DNA from: DTDX01 sp964608455
GTDB lineage: Archaea; Thermoproteota; Bathyarchaeia; 40CM-2-53-6; DTDX01
Direction of reading: 5' to 3'
NCBI GenBank assembly: GCA_964608455.1
Contig: CAZSNM010000010.1
Location: forward strand, 1-37,233
Length of the DNA: 37,233 nucleotides
Shown here: piece by piece, positions 15,984 through 24,984 of the stretch
Position numbering within the stretch: position 1 is the first letter of the stretch
Layout of the letters: each line of letters starts with the position of its first letter
Made by a program: the position numbers and the translations under genes
Notes under the pieces: model-generated
What the model saw: the letters and a program-made list of their open reading frames with translations, nothing else
Told to the model about the DNA's origin: nothing
Databases searched by the model: none

Positions 15984-15999
15984 GGAGGTTTTTTAGAAA

Positions 16000-17241
16000 A
16001 TGAGTGAAAAAAATAAAATTGTTGTGGTAAAGTTCGGCGGAAGCAGTTTAGCTTCAAGCGAACGAATAATTAAAGCGGCTCACTCAATAATTGAAGCTGC
16101 TAAAAAAGGTTATAAACCAGTTGTTGTTGTTTCAGCTATGGGTAAATCCACAGATCAACTGCTTGAAATAGCTAAAGAAACAATTAAAAATGGAAGAAAC
16201 TTTAAAGAGTTGCTTGATGATATTCTTTCTATGGGGGAAAGAACAAGCGCCAGAATTTTTGCAGCAACATTAAAAGCTAATGGAGTGAGTGCTAAATATT
16301 TTGATCCCATGAGTGAAGATTGGCCTATAATAACTGATAAAGCTCATGGAAACGCTAAACCAATTCTTGAAGAATGTATTAAAGGAGTCAAAAAGTATGT
16401 TTCTCCGCTTATAGCTCAAAACATAATTCCAGTTATTCCAGGTTTTATAGGGAAAACATCTTCAGGTGAAATCACCACCATTGGTAGAGGAGGAAGCGAT
16501 ACAACAGCTTTCATTTTAGCTCAAGCATTAAATGCTAAAGAAGTGATTTTAGTAACTGATGTTGAAGGAATAATGACTGGAGACCCAAAGCTTGTTAAAA
16601 ATCCAAAGCCTTTAGATATTATACCTATTCAAGCTCTTGCAGGCTTAGCTGATTCAGGAGCTAAATTTATCCATAAAAAAGCTTTAAAATATAAACCCCC
16701 AAATATAGATGTTAAAGTAATAAGTTATGAAGCTGGAACAATTGAAGCTAAAGGAACAATAATTAAAGGTGGTTTAGTAAACGAGCTTTCCATAGAGCTT
16801 TTTCCAAAACCAATGTTAATGGTTACAATTGTAGGTAGAGGAGTTTCTGAAGAACCTGAAGTAATTAAAAGTATTATTGAAGAAATAAAAACTAGGGGAA
16901 TAGAGTTAACTGGATCCTCAAGTGATTATAATTCCTTAATACTTTACTTACCTGAAGAAAGACTTAATGGATTTTTAGATTCAATTCATGAAATAATTAA
17001 AACTCATGAAAAAACCTTAGCAATGGCCGTAAAAAAGAATTTAGCGTTAATTCAAATAGTTGGAGTGGGGCTTGAAGAAACACCTGGAGTTATAGGGAAA
17101 ATATCTAATCCCCTTTATGAAAGAAATATAAACATTTATGGGATTTTCACAATAACTTCAAGCATTAAAGTTTTAGTTGAATGGAATGATAAAGATGAAG
17201 CTTTAACATTAATTAAAAAAGCATTAAAAGAGGAGGATTAA
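16000..17241 (+). CDS. lysC: Aspartokinase with ACT domains
   Basis: Aspartokinase makes aspartyl phosphate, the precursor of aspartate semialdehyde. The 413-residue protein has the kinase core (VVKFGGSSLAS at 9-19, TTIGRGGSDTTAFILA, VILVTDVEGIMTGDP) and two C-terminal ACT repeats (about 265-400) with IVGVGLEETPGVIGKIS, so feedback control by an amino acid is likely. It is the first structural gene after the attenuator, with GGAGG 11 nt before ATG. In this route semialdehyde feeds dehydroquinate synthesis, which explains its place at the head of an aromatic operon rather than a lysine or threonine one. Confidence 0.93.
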   Translation: MSEKNKIVVVKFGGSSLASSERIIKAAHSIIEAAKKGYKPVVVVSAMGKSTDQLLEIAKETIKNGRNFKELLDDILSMGERTSARIFAATLKANGVSAKYFDPMSEDWPIITDKAHGNAKPILEECIKGVKKYVSPLIAQNIIPVIPGFIGKTSSGEITTIGRGGSDTTAFILAQALNAKEVILVTDVEGIMTGDPKLVKNPKPLDIIPIQALAGLADSGAKFIHKKALKYKPPNIDVKVISYEAGTIEAKGTIIKGGLVNELSIELFPKPMLMVTIVGRGVSEEPEVIKSIIEEIKTRGIELTGSSSDYNSLILYLPEERLNGFLDSIHEIIKTHEKTLAMAVKKNLALIQIVGVGLEETPGVIGKISNPLYERNINIYGIFTITSSIKVLVEWNDKDEALTLIKKALKEED

Positions 17242-17275
17242 TTGAAAATATAAAAATTAATGAGGGGAAAAATGA

Positions 17276-18061
17276 ATGAGTGTAGGTAAAAAAAGAAGAT
17301 TAAAAAGGATTTTTTTAAATGGAAAAACAGTTATAATTCCGATGGATCATGGAGTAACAAGTGGACCAATTAAAGGTTTAACAAATATGCAAGCTATTGT
17401 AGATAAGTTGGTTCTTGGAGGAGCTAATGGAATAGTTGTTCATAAGGGAATAGCTAAAACAGTTGATACTAAAGGTTTAGGATTAATCATTCATCTTTCA
17501 GCAAGCACAAAATACTCTTTAAATCCAAATAGAAAAGTTATAGTTTGTTCTATTGAAGAAGCTATTAGGCTTGGAGCAGATGCTATTTCAGTTCATATAA
17601 ATGTTGGAGATGAAAAGGAACCTGAAATGCTTGAAGCTTTAGGAAAAATAGCTGATGAATGCGATCGTTTTGGAGTGCCTTTATTAGCTATGATGTATCC
17701 GAGAGGTGCTAAAATAAGCAATGAACATGATTTTGAAGCTGTAGCTCATGCAGCAAGGTTAGGAGCAGAGCTTGGAGCAGACATAATTAAAACTAATTAT
17801 ACAGGAAGTGTGGAAACATTTAAAAAGGTTGTAGAATCTTGTCCTGTTCCAGTAGTTATTGCAGGTGGACCAAAAGCTGAAACAACAAGAGAAGTTCTTC
17901 AAATGGTTTACGATTCGTTAAAAGCTGGTGGAGCTGGAGTATCAATAGGAAGAAATGTTTTTCAACATGAAAATCCAAGTGCTATGACTAAAGCTTTAGT
18001 TGCAATTGTTCATAAGGGCGCTTCAGTTGATGAAGCTTTAAAAATACTTGGTGAAGTTTAA
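17276..18061 (+). CDS. aroA': 2-Amino-3,7-dideoxy-D-threo-hept-6-ulosonate (ADTH) synthase
   Basis: ADTH synthase (aldolase class I fold, COG1830) condenses aspartate semialdehyde with a 6-deoxy-5-ketofructose-type sugar phosphate in the archaeal route to dehydroquinate. The 261-residue protein has IPMDHGVTSGP (Asp24), MMYPRG (Tyr141) and ADIIKTNYTG with Lys172 as the Schiff-base residue. GxGVSIGRNVFQ near the end binds phosphate. The alternative reading, a fructose-bisphosphate aldolase, is less likely given the next gene. A GAGGGG ribosome site lies 8 nt before the ATG. Confidence 0.92.
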   Translation: MSVGKKRRLKRIFLNGKTVIIPMDHGVTSGPIKGLTNMQAIVDKLVLGGANGIVVHKGIAKTVDTKGLGLIIHLSASTKYSLNPNRKVIVCSIEEAIRLGADAISVHINVGDEKEPEMLEALGKIADECDRFGVPLLAMMYPRGAKISNEHDFEAVAHAARLGAELGADIIKTNYTGSVETFKKVVESCPVPVVIAGGPKAETTREVLQMVYDSLKAGGAGVSIGRNVFQHENPSAMTKALVAIVHKGASVDEALKILGEV

Positions 18062-19125
18062 TGAAGGAGCTTTGGATTGATTTAGAGGAGGCTTCAAAAG
18101 AGGAATTAAATAAAGTTTTATCTTCATGCATAAATTTATGCGATGTTTTCCTTCTACCTAAAGAGTTTGTAAATGAAGCTAAAAAGATGGGCATTAAAAA
18201 AATAGCTTCAATAAATGATGAAGCCGATATAAAAATAGTTAATGTTTCTTCGAAAAAAAAATTGGAAAAATTAAAAAAAGGAGAAGCTGTAAGACTAACT
18301 ATAAAAAGCGGTGAGGATGAAGAATTAGCAATTTCAGCAATTGAAGCTGGAGCCGGCTATGTTATAGTTAATTGCATTGATTGGAAAATTATTCCTTTGG
18401 AAAATTTAATTGCAAAAATTCAATGTTATGGAGGAAAATTGATAGCTGAAGTTTCAAATCTTGAAGAAGCTAAAATAGCTCTTAAAACTTTAGAGCTGGG
18501 AGTAAACGGCATTTTAATTAAAACATTTGATGTTTCAAAAATTGAGGAAGCAAGCAAAATTGTAAAAAGTTTAGAAAATGCTATAGAGTTGACAACAGCT
18601 AAAGTAATAGGTTTAAAGCCTCTTGAAATTGGTGCCAGAGCCTGCATAGATACATGCGATATAATGAAAGAGGGAGAGGGGATTCTTGTTGGAAGCCAAT
18701 CTTCAGGATTGTTTTTGGTTCAAGCTGAAGTTCAAATAAACCCGTATGTTGAACCTAGACCCTTTAGAGTTAATGCAGGTGCTATATCATCATATGTACT
18801 TACACCTGGAAATAAAACAAAATATTTATCAGAATTAAAAGCTGGAGATGAAGTATTAATAGTTAATAGGGAGGGTAAAATACGAAAAACAAATGTTTGC
18901 AGAGTTAAAATAGAGTATAGACCATTAATTTTGGTAGAAGCAGAATATAACAACGAAAACCTTAAGGTTATTTTGCAAAATGCTGAAACAATAAGGCTTG
19001 TAACTAAAGAAGGTTCAAAATCCATCGCTGAATTAAAAGCTGGAGATGAAGTATTAATAAGATTTGAGAAAGGTGGAAGACATTTTGGAACTCTTGTTAA
19101 AGAGGAAACAGTGATAGAAAAGTGA
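18061..19125 (+). CDS. aroB': 3-Dehydroquinate synthase II
   Basis: This enzyme deaminates and cyclises ADTH to 3-dehydroquinate using NAD+, replacing bacterial AroB. The 354-residue protein matches the archaeal family (WIDLEEASKEELNKVLSS at the start, then RACIDTCDIMKEGEGILVGSQSSGLFLVQAE and PRPFRVNAGAISSYV). The first base of its ATG is the last base of the aroA' stop, so translation is coupled. The internal similarity of AELKAGDEVLI in two places (about 259 and 324) reflects the repeated strands of its C-terminal barrel. Confidence 0.94.
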   Translation: MKELWIDLEEASKEELNKVLSSCINLCDVFLLPKEFVNEAKKMGIKKIASINDEADIKIVNVSSKKKLEKLKKGEAVRLTIKSGEDEELAISAIEAGAGYVIVNCIDWKIIPLENLIAKIQCYGGKLIAEVSNLEEAKIALKTLELGVNGILIKTFDVSKIEEASKIVKSLENAIELTTAKVIGLKPLEIGARACIDTCDIMKEGEGILVGSQSSGLFLVQAEVQINPYVEPRPFRVNAGAISSYVLTPGNKTKYLSELKAGDEVLIVNREGKIRKTNVCRVKIEYRPLILVEAEYNNENLKVILQNAETIRLVTKEGSKSIAELKAGDEVLIRFEKGGRHFGTLVKEETVIEK

Positions 19126-19805
19126 AAATTTCTATATGCGCTTCAATACCTGTAATTTCAATTAAGGAAGCAATAAAGTTAGCTAAAAAAGCTATAAAAC
19201 AAAAAGTTGATTTAATAGAATTTCGATTAGATTATTTTAAAGGTCATAAGCTAGAAATTGAAAAATTAAGCAAGATTATTGAAGTAGATAAAATAGCAAC
19301 TAATAGATTAAGAAGTGAAGGGGGAAAATATAAAGGAGAAGAAAAAGAAAGAATTAAAACTTTAATTGAAGCTGCTGAAGAAGGTTTTGAATTAATTGAT
19401 TTAGAATTAAAAACATTAAATCTTAAAGAAGTTGTTAAAGCCGTGAAGAAAGCTGGAGCTAAACCCTTAATTTCTTTTCACAACTTTAAGGAAACACCCT
19501 CCAATTTAGTTTTAAAGAAAATTTATGATAAAGAAGTTAAGGCTGAAGCTGAAATTTGTAAAATAGTAACTAAAGCTGAAACATTTATGGATAACATAAA
19601 GCTTTTCAATTTATTAATGGAAAAACATGAAAAACCTTTAGTTTGCTTTGCTATGGGAAAGCTTGGTATTCCATCTAGAGTTTTATCCCCTATTTTCGGT
19701 GGAGCTTTTACCTATGCTTGCGTAGAAAAAGAGTTAAAGGCTGCACCAGGTCAACTTACAATTCAAGAAATGAAAAAAATATATAAATTAATGGGGTTAA
19801 CTTAA
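19122..19805 (+). CDS. aroD: 3-Dehydroquinate dehydratase, type I
   Basis: AroD removes water from 3-dehydroquinate to give 3-dehydroshikimate. The 227-residue protein is the class I TIM-barrel type. It shows IEFRLDYF (substrate Arg), LISFHNF with catalytic His120, AEICKIVTKAE with Schiff-base Lys147, and APGQLT near the end. It starts with GTG in a GTGA overlap with the aroB' stop. The gene is complete. Confidence 0.95.
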   Translation: MKISICASIPVISIKEAIKLAKKAIKQKVDLIEFRLDYFKGHKLEIEKLSKIIEVDKIATNRLRSEGGKYKGEEKERIKTLIEAAEEGFELIDLELKTLNLKEVVKAVKKAGAKPLISFHNFKETPSNLVLKKIYDKEVKAEAEICKIVTKAETFMDNIKLFNLLMEKHEKPLVCFAMGKLGIPSRVLSPIFGGAFTYACVEKELKAAPGQLTIQEMKKIYKLMGLT

Positions 19806-19806
19806 A

Positions 19807-20670
19807 GTGAATATAACAAGTGAAACAAAAATTTATGGATTAATAGGTTACCCAGTAAAACATTCCGTAAGCCCTCAAATTCATAATGCAGCTTTTAAAA
19901 CTGTTGGAATAAATGCTGTTTATTTAACTTTTGAAGTTAAAAAAGAATTTTTAAAGAAAGCTTTAGATGGAGTAAAAGCATTAGGAATAAAAGGGTTAAA
20001 TGTAACTATACCGCATAAAGTTAATGTTATAAAATATCTTAATAAGTTAACTTATGAAGCAAAATTAATAGGAGCAGTTAATACTATTTTAAATGAAGGT
20101 GGAAAGCTTATAGGCTTTAATACTGATTATACAGGTGTTTTAAAAACTTTTGAAACTTATAAAATTGATTTAACCAATAAAAAAATCGTTTTGCTTGGAG
20201 CTGGGGGGGCTGCTAAAGCTATAGCTTTTGCTATAGCTGAAAAAGCATCCTCTTTAATTATTTTAAATAGAACAAAAAGAAAAGCTGTGAATTTAGTTAA
20301 AGAATTAAATAAAAAACTTAAAGTTAATGCTTTAGGAAATTCATTAACTTTTAAAGCTTTAAAAAACAGTTTAAAAGATGCAGATATACTTATAAATGCA
20401 ACTTCAGTTGGCATGGAGCCAAATGTTAATCAAACTCTTGTAGCTAAAGAGCTTTTACAAAAAGATATGATTGTTTTTGATATTATTTACAACCCTTTAG
20501 AGACTAAGCTTTTAAAAGAAGCTAGGGAAATAGGAGCCAAATGTATTAATGGTGTTGAAATGCTTATTCAACAAGCCGCTGAAGCCTTTAAAATTTGGTT
20601 TAAAATTGAACCTCCAATAAATGAAATGCGAAAAGCAGCTTTAAAAAGTTTAACTGGAGAAGAGAATTGA
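19807..20670 (+). CDS. aroE: Shikimate dehydrogenase
   Basis: AroE reduces 3-dehydroshikimate to shikimate with NADPH. The 287-residue protein has VKHSVSPQIHNAAF (substrate Ser pair), NVTIPHK (catalytic Lys), GAVNTI, FNTDYTG (catalytic Asp), the Rossmann glycine loop LLGAGGAAKAI and the NRT following strand 2, which suits NADPH. It starts with GTG 1 nt after aroD. Length and motifs are normal. Confidence 0.96.
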   Translation: MNITSETKIYGLIGYPVKHSVSPQIHNAAFKTVGINAVYLTFEVKKEFLKKALDGVKALGIKGLNVTIPHKVNVIKYLNKLTYEAKLIGAVNTILNEGGKLIGFNTDYTGVLKTFETYKIDLTNKKIVLLGAGGAAKAIAFAIAEKASSLIILNRTKRKAVNLVKELNKKLKVNALGNSLTFKALKNSLKDADILINATSVGMEPNVNQTLVAKELLQKDMIVFDIIYNPLETKLLKEAREIGAKCINGVEMLIQQAAEAFKIWFKIEPPINEMRKAALKSLTGEEN

Positions 20671-21539
20671 GAATTGGAGAAGCTATAGCATTTGGTGCAG
20701 CTACAATAGTTAATGCTATGGCAACTGGTAAAGGTGCAGCCTTCGGAATAAACTTATGGACAAAAGCTAAAGTAATACTTAAAAAAGGTAATTCTATTAA
20801 AGTTAAGATTTTATCTGATTCAAAAGAAAATCCGGCTTTAGCTGAAAAAGTTATAGAAAAGATATTTAAAAAATTTAATATTAATGGTTTAGGAGCTTAC
20901 ATTGAAACAGAATCTAATATTCCTATAGCTAGAGGATTAAAAAGCAGCAGTGTAGCAGCTAATGCTATAGCATTAGCTGCTACAGCAGCATTAAAAGAAA
21001 AGCTTTCAGATTTAGAATTAATTAATTTAGGGGTTGAAGCTGCATTGGAAGCTAAAGTTACAGTTACAGGCGCGTTTGATGATGCTTGTGCTTCATACTT
21101 TGGAAACATTGTTGCGACGGATAATATTAAAAGAAAAATAGAAGCATTTTATTCATTAAATAAAGATTATGAAGTTTTAATTTATGTTCCTAAAGAAAAA
21201 AGCTATACAATTAATGTGAATATTAATAAAATTAAGAAGCTTGCATTTCTAGTTGATTATGTATATAAAGAAGCTTTAAAAGGAAACTTTTGGGAAGCTA
21301 TGAGTTTAAATGGATTAATATATTCAGCAGTTTTAGGTTATAATTCTGAAATAGCTATTAATGCTTTGCTTTATGGAGCTGTTGCAGCTGGGCTTTCAGG
21401 TAAAGGTCCAGCTTTTGTAGCAGTTGCATTAAAAGAAGATGTTATTGATAATATTGTTAATGCTTGGAGAAAATATAAAGGCGAGTTAATTAAGGCTAAA
21501 ATGAATAGAAAAAAAGCTTATGTAATTGATGAACCTTGA
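20667..21539 (+). CDS. aroK: Shikimate kinase, archaeal GHMP type
   Basis: This kinase phosphorylates shikimate. It is the GHMP-family form used by archaea and is unrelated to bacterial AroK. The 290-residue protein has the start GEAIAFGAATIVNAMATGKGAAFG, the ATP-binding PIARGLKSSSVAANAIALA (GHMP motif 2) and a C-terminal motif GLSGKGPAFVAVA. The start is TTG in a TTGA overlap with the aroE stop. Its neighbours make shikimate the certain substrate. Confidence 0.94.
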   Translation: MRIGEAIAFGAATIVNAMATGKGAAFGINLWTKAKVILKKGNSIKVKILSDSKENPALAEKVIEKIFKKFNINGLGAYIETESNIPIARGLKSSSVAANAIALAATAALKEKLSDLELINLGVEAALEAKVTVTGAFDDACASYFGNIVATDNIKRKIEAFYSLNKDYEVLIYVPKEKSYTINVNINKIKKLAFLVDYVYKEALKGNFWEAMSLNGLIYSAVLGYNSEIAINALLYGAVAAGLSGKGPAFVAVALKEDVIDNIVNAWRKYKGELIKAKMNRKKAYVIDEP

Positions 21540-22825
21540 AAACAATTGAGTTAAAACCTGTAAAAACATTAATTGGTGAAATTAAAGCACCTCCATCAAA
21601 ATCTTATACACATAGAGCTTTAATAGCAGCTTCCTTAGCTAATGGAGAATCTAAAATTAAAAATCCGTTAATATGTCAAGATACTGAAGCAACTTTAAAT
21701 GTTATTAAAAGTTATGGAACAAAAATAATTGATAAAAGAAATCTTTTAGTAATAAATGGTGTGAAAGAAATTAAAACACCAGATGATGTATTAAATTGTA
21801 TGGATTCAGGAACAACCATTAGATTTGCAACATCAATTTTATCTTTTGCTAAAGGAATATCAATTTTAACTGGAGGAGAATCTTTAAGAAGAAGACCTAT
21901 GCAACCGCTTATAGATGCTTTAAATCAATTAAAGGTTAAATGCTTTTCAGCTAAAGGAAATGGTTATCCACCTATAATAGTTTTTGGGGGAGAAGGAATT
22001 AGGGGGGAAGCTTCCCTTCCAGGAAATGTAAGCTCCCAATTTATCTCAAGTTTACTTTTTGCAGCACCTTTAGCTAAAAATGATGTTAAAATAAGTTTAT
22101 CCACACCTTTAGAGTCTAAACCATATGTTGAAATGACTTTAAAAATCTTAAAAGCGCATAATATTTATGTTTCAGCCTCAAGCAATAGAAGTATCTTTCT
22201 TATTCCTTCAAATCAATCTTATAAACCTTTTAATCATGATGTGCCAGGTGATTATTCTTCAGCAACATTTTTATTAGCCGCAGCTGCTTTAACAAAATCT
22301 AAAGTTAAAGTTAAAGGATTAAAAAATCCTGAGCTTCAAGCAGATAGTGCTATAATTAATGTTTTAAAAGAAATGGGTGCTCAAGTTAATGTTGGAGAAG
22401 ACTATGTTGAAGTTTCAAGCGAAGCAGAATTAACTGGAATAGAATTTGATGCTAAAAACACTCCAGATTTGGTTCCAGCTTTAACAGTTTTAGGATGCTT
22501 TGCTAAAGGTGAAACAAAAATTTTTAATGTTGAAAGATTAAGGATTAAAGAATCTGATAGAATTAATGCATTAATTTCAGAATTAACAAAAATGGGTGGA
22601 AAATTAACTTTTAAAAATAATGCATTAATTGTGAAGGGTGTATGTAAACTAAAAGGTGCTGAAATAAATCCTTATGGAGATCATAGAATAGCTATGGCAT
22701 GCGCTATAGCAGCTTTAAAAGCTGAAGGAAGAACCAAGATTTTAAATCCTGAATGCATAAAAAAATCATATCCAAACTTTTTTAAAGATTTAAAAAAGCT
22801 TGGTGTAAAAGTTGCCTGGAAATAA
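21536..22825 (+). CDS. aroA: 3-Phosphoshikimate 1-carboxyvinyltransferase (EPSP synthase)
   Basis: This enzyme joins phosphoenolpyruvate to shikimate 3-phosphate. The 429-residue protein has PPSKSYTHRALIAASLANGE (substrate Lys), DSGTTIRFATSI, LRRRPMQPLIDAL, NVSSQFISSLLFAAPL, the catalytic Asp in KNTPDLVPAL, LRIKESDRINAL and GDHRIAMA. All of the two-domain inside-out barrel is present. The start is TTG in a TTGA overlap with aroK. The aroC start lies 14 nt inside its end. Confidence 0.97.
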   Translation: MKTIELKPVKTLIGEIKAPPSKSYTHRALIAASLANGESKIKNPLICQDTEATLNVIKSYGTKIIDKRNLLVINGVKEIKTPDDVLNCMDSGTTIRFATSILSFAKGISILTGGESLRRRPMQPLIDALNQLKVKCFSAKGNGYPPIIVFGGEGIRGEASLPGNVSSQFISSLLFAAPLAKNDVKISLSTPLESKPYVEMTLKILKAHNIYVSASSNRSIFLIPSNQSYKPFNHDVPGDYSSATFLLAAAALTKSKVKVKGLKNPELQADSAIINVLKEMGAQVNVGEDYVEVSSEAELTGIEFDAKNTPDLVPALTVLGCFAKGETKIFNVERLRIKESDRINALISELTKMGGKLTFKNNALIVKGVCKLKGAEINPYGDHRIAMACAIAALKAEGRTKILNPECIKKSYPNFFKDLKKLGVKVAWK

Positions 22826-23912
22826 ATTTGGTTTAGAATTTTCAATATCTATTTTTGGTGAAAGCCACGGTAGATGCGTTGGAGTTTTAATAGATGGTTG
22901 TCCAGCAGGTTTAAAAATTTCAGAAAATGATATTCAAAAAGAGTTAGATAAAAGAATTCCAAAAGATGAAAAAATTACTTCTTCTAGAATTGAGGAAGAT
23001 AAAGTAGAGGTACTTTCAGGTGTTTATCAGGGTTTTTCTACAGGAGCACCAATCTGCATGATTGTAAGAAATAAAGATGTTATTGATGCTGACTATGAAG
23101 AAATTAAATTTAAACCTAGACCTGGACATGCTGATTATCCTGCTTGGATAAAATATGGAGGATTTAATGATTATCGTGGTGGTGGAATATTTTCTGGAAG
23201 ACTAACGGTTCCATTTATTATGGCTGGAGCAATAGCCAAAAAACTTCTTAAACAACTTAACATAGAGGTTTTAGCTCATACAATTGAAATTGCTGGAATT
23301 AAAATTAAAGAAGTTTCAATAGAGGATATAAAAAGAAAAGTTTATTTGAATCCAATAAGATGCGCTGATGAAGAAGCTGCTATTTTAATGAGAAAAGCAA
23401 TAATTAAAGCTGCTGAAGAAGGAGATAGCGTTGGAGGAATTGTTGAAGGATTAGCAATTAATTTACCAGCTGGCATCGGAGAACCAATTTTCGACTCTTT
23501 AGATAGTGATTTAGCTAAAATTTTGTTTTCTATTCCAGGGGTTAAAGGCGTAGAGTTTGGTTTAGGATTTAAAGCTTCAAGAGTTAAAGGTTCAATAAAT
23601 AATGATGAATATATTTTGGTTAATGGTAAAATAAAAACTTTAACTAATAATGCTGGAGGAATTTTAGGAGGATTATCAACAGGCATGCCTATTTCAGTTA
23701 AAATAGCATTTAAACCCCCCTCATCAATAAAAAAGAGGCAAAAAACAGTTAATTTAAAAACTTTTAAAGAAGATTGGATTGAAGTTAAAGGTAGGCATGA
23801 TCCATGCATAGTTCCAAAAGCTGTTCCAGTTGTAGAGGCTTGCATAGCTATAACTTTATGCGATCATTTAATTAGAGCAGGATTAATTCCAAAAGTGATT
23901 AAAAATGAATAA
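22812..23912 (+). CDS. aroC: Chorismate synthase
   Basis: AroC makes chorismate from EPSP using reduced flavin. The 366-residue protein has GESHGRCVGVLIDGCPAGL at 17-35, the family's first signature; RPGHADYPAWIKYG; DYRGGGIFSGRLT with the flavin-binding Arg; and GRHDPCIVPKAVPVVEA. It is full length. The start is TTG, inside the aroA end in another frame, and its own end overlaps pheA by 8 nt. Confidence 0.97.
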   Translation: MPGNKFGLEFSISIFGESHGRCVGVLIDGCPAGLKISENDIQKELDKRIPKDEKITSSRIEEDKVEVLSGVYQGFSTGAPICMIVRNKDVIDADYEEIKFKPRPGHADYPAWIKYGGFNDYRGGGIFSGRLTVPFIMAGAIAKKLLKQLNIEVLAHTIEIAGIKIKEVSIEDIKRKVYLNPIRCADEEAAILMRKAIIKAAEEGDSVGGIVEGLAINLPAGIGEPIFDSLDSDLAKILFSIPGVKGVEFGLGFKASRVKGSINNDEYILVNGKIKTLTNNAGGILGGLSTGMPISVKIAFKPPSSIKKRQKTVNLKTFKEDWIEVKGRHDPCIVPKAVPVVEACIAITLCDHLIRAGLIPKVIKNE

Positions 23913-24984
23913 AATTGAAGCCTTAAGAAAAGAAGTTGATAATCTAGATGTTGAAATAATAAATTTGCTTAAAAAAAGGGTTGAATTAGCTAAGGCTATT
24001 TCTAAAGCTAAAAAAGAAGAAGGATACCCAATTTATGATCCTTTAAGAGAAGAAAAAGTTATAAAAAAAGTTAAAAACCTTGCTTTAAAAAAGAATTTAA
24101 ACCTAAACGAAGTTTTATGGATATATAGAAAAATCATTGCTTTATGCAGAAGAGTTGAGGAAGGGGAGGTTAAGGTAGCGTTTTTAGGGCCAGAAGGAAC
24201 ATTTTCAGAGCAGGCTGCTAAAAAATTCTTTTTTAGCACACCAGCAACATTTATAGAATGTCCAAGCATTCCAGATGTTTTTAGAGCTGTTGAAGTTGAA
24301 GATGCTAATTTTGGAGTAGTTCCCGTAGAAAACTCTCTTGAAGGTTCAGTAAACCTAGTGCTAGATTTATTGGTTGATTCTAATTTAAAAATTTTTGGTG
24401 AAATAGAAGAAAAAATAAGTCACAATTTAATTGCTAAGCCTGGAACAAAAATTGAAGATGTTAAAATAGTTATTTCTCATCCTCAAGCCTTAGCTCAATG
24501 CAGAAAGTTTATTGAAGAAAATCTTTATGAAGCTAAAATTAAAGAAAGCACCAGCACAGCTTTAGCTGTTAAAATGGCTAAAAAGATTAAGGGAGCTGCA
24601 GCCATAGGAACAGAATTAGCTGCACAAATCTATGGAATGGAAATTATAGCAAAGGGAGTTGAAGATTGGCCAAACAACTATACAAGATTTTTTGTTTTAA
24701 GCAAAAATGAAGCTAAACCTACAGGAAATGATAAAACATCAATTATTTTTTCAGTTAAGCATAAACCTGGAGCCTTATATCAAGCTCTTGAAATATTTGC
24801 TAAAAAACAAATTAACCTAACTAAAATAGAGTCTAGACCATCAAGAAAAAAACCGTGGGAATACCTATTTTATTGTGATTTTGAAGGTCATAAAGAACAA
24901 CCTCCATGTAATGAAGCTTTAAAGGAGTTAAAAGAAAGATGCGCATTTATAAAAATTTTGGGATCTTATCCAAAAGCTCAATAG
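23905..24984 (+). CDS. pheA: Chorismate mutase-prephenate dehydratase with ACT domain
   Basis: This fusion turns chorismate into prephenate and then phenylpyruvate. Residues 1-85 are an AroQ chorismate mutase helix bundle (LRKEVDNLDVEIINLLKKR, ISKAKKEEGYPIYDPLREE). Residues 90-268 are the dehydratase (FLGPEGTFSEQAA, VPVENSLEGSV, STSTALAVKMA, NNYTRFFVL). Residues 275-355 are an ACT domain with KIESRP, the motif that binds phenylalanine for feedback inhibition. The domain order is that of bacterial P-proteins. Overlap with aroC is 8 nt and with the next gene 46 nt. Confidence 0.96.
   Translation: MNKIEALRKEVDNLDVEIINLLKKRVELAKAISKAKKEEGYPIYDPLREEKVIKKVKNLALKKNLNLNEVLWIYRKIIALCRRVEEGEVKVAFLGPEGTFSEQAAKKFFFSTPATFIECPSIPDVFRAVEVEDANFGVVPVENSLEGSVNLVLDLLVDSNLKIFGEIEEKISHNLIAKPGTKIEDVKIVISHPQALAQCRKFIEENLYEAKIKESTSTALAVKMAKKIKGAAAIGTELAAQIYGMEIIAKGVEDWPNNYTRFFVLSKNEAKPTGNDKTSIIFSVKHKPGALYQALEIFAKKQINLTKIESRPSRKKPWEYLFYCDFEGHKEQPPCNEALKELKERCAFIKILGSYPKAQ

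Noticed and set aside
17276..18061. Fructose-bisphosphate aldolase class I
   Set aside because: The fold is shared, but the position directly before dehydroquinate synthase II and after aspartokinase identifies ADTH synthase.
23342..23845. A 167-aa frame opposite aroC
   Set aside because: It mirrors a fully conserved chorismate synthase gene and has no recognisable motif. The same holds for the other long antisense frames over aroE, aroK, rrp42 and the DUF763 gene.
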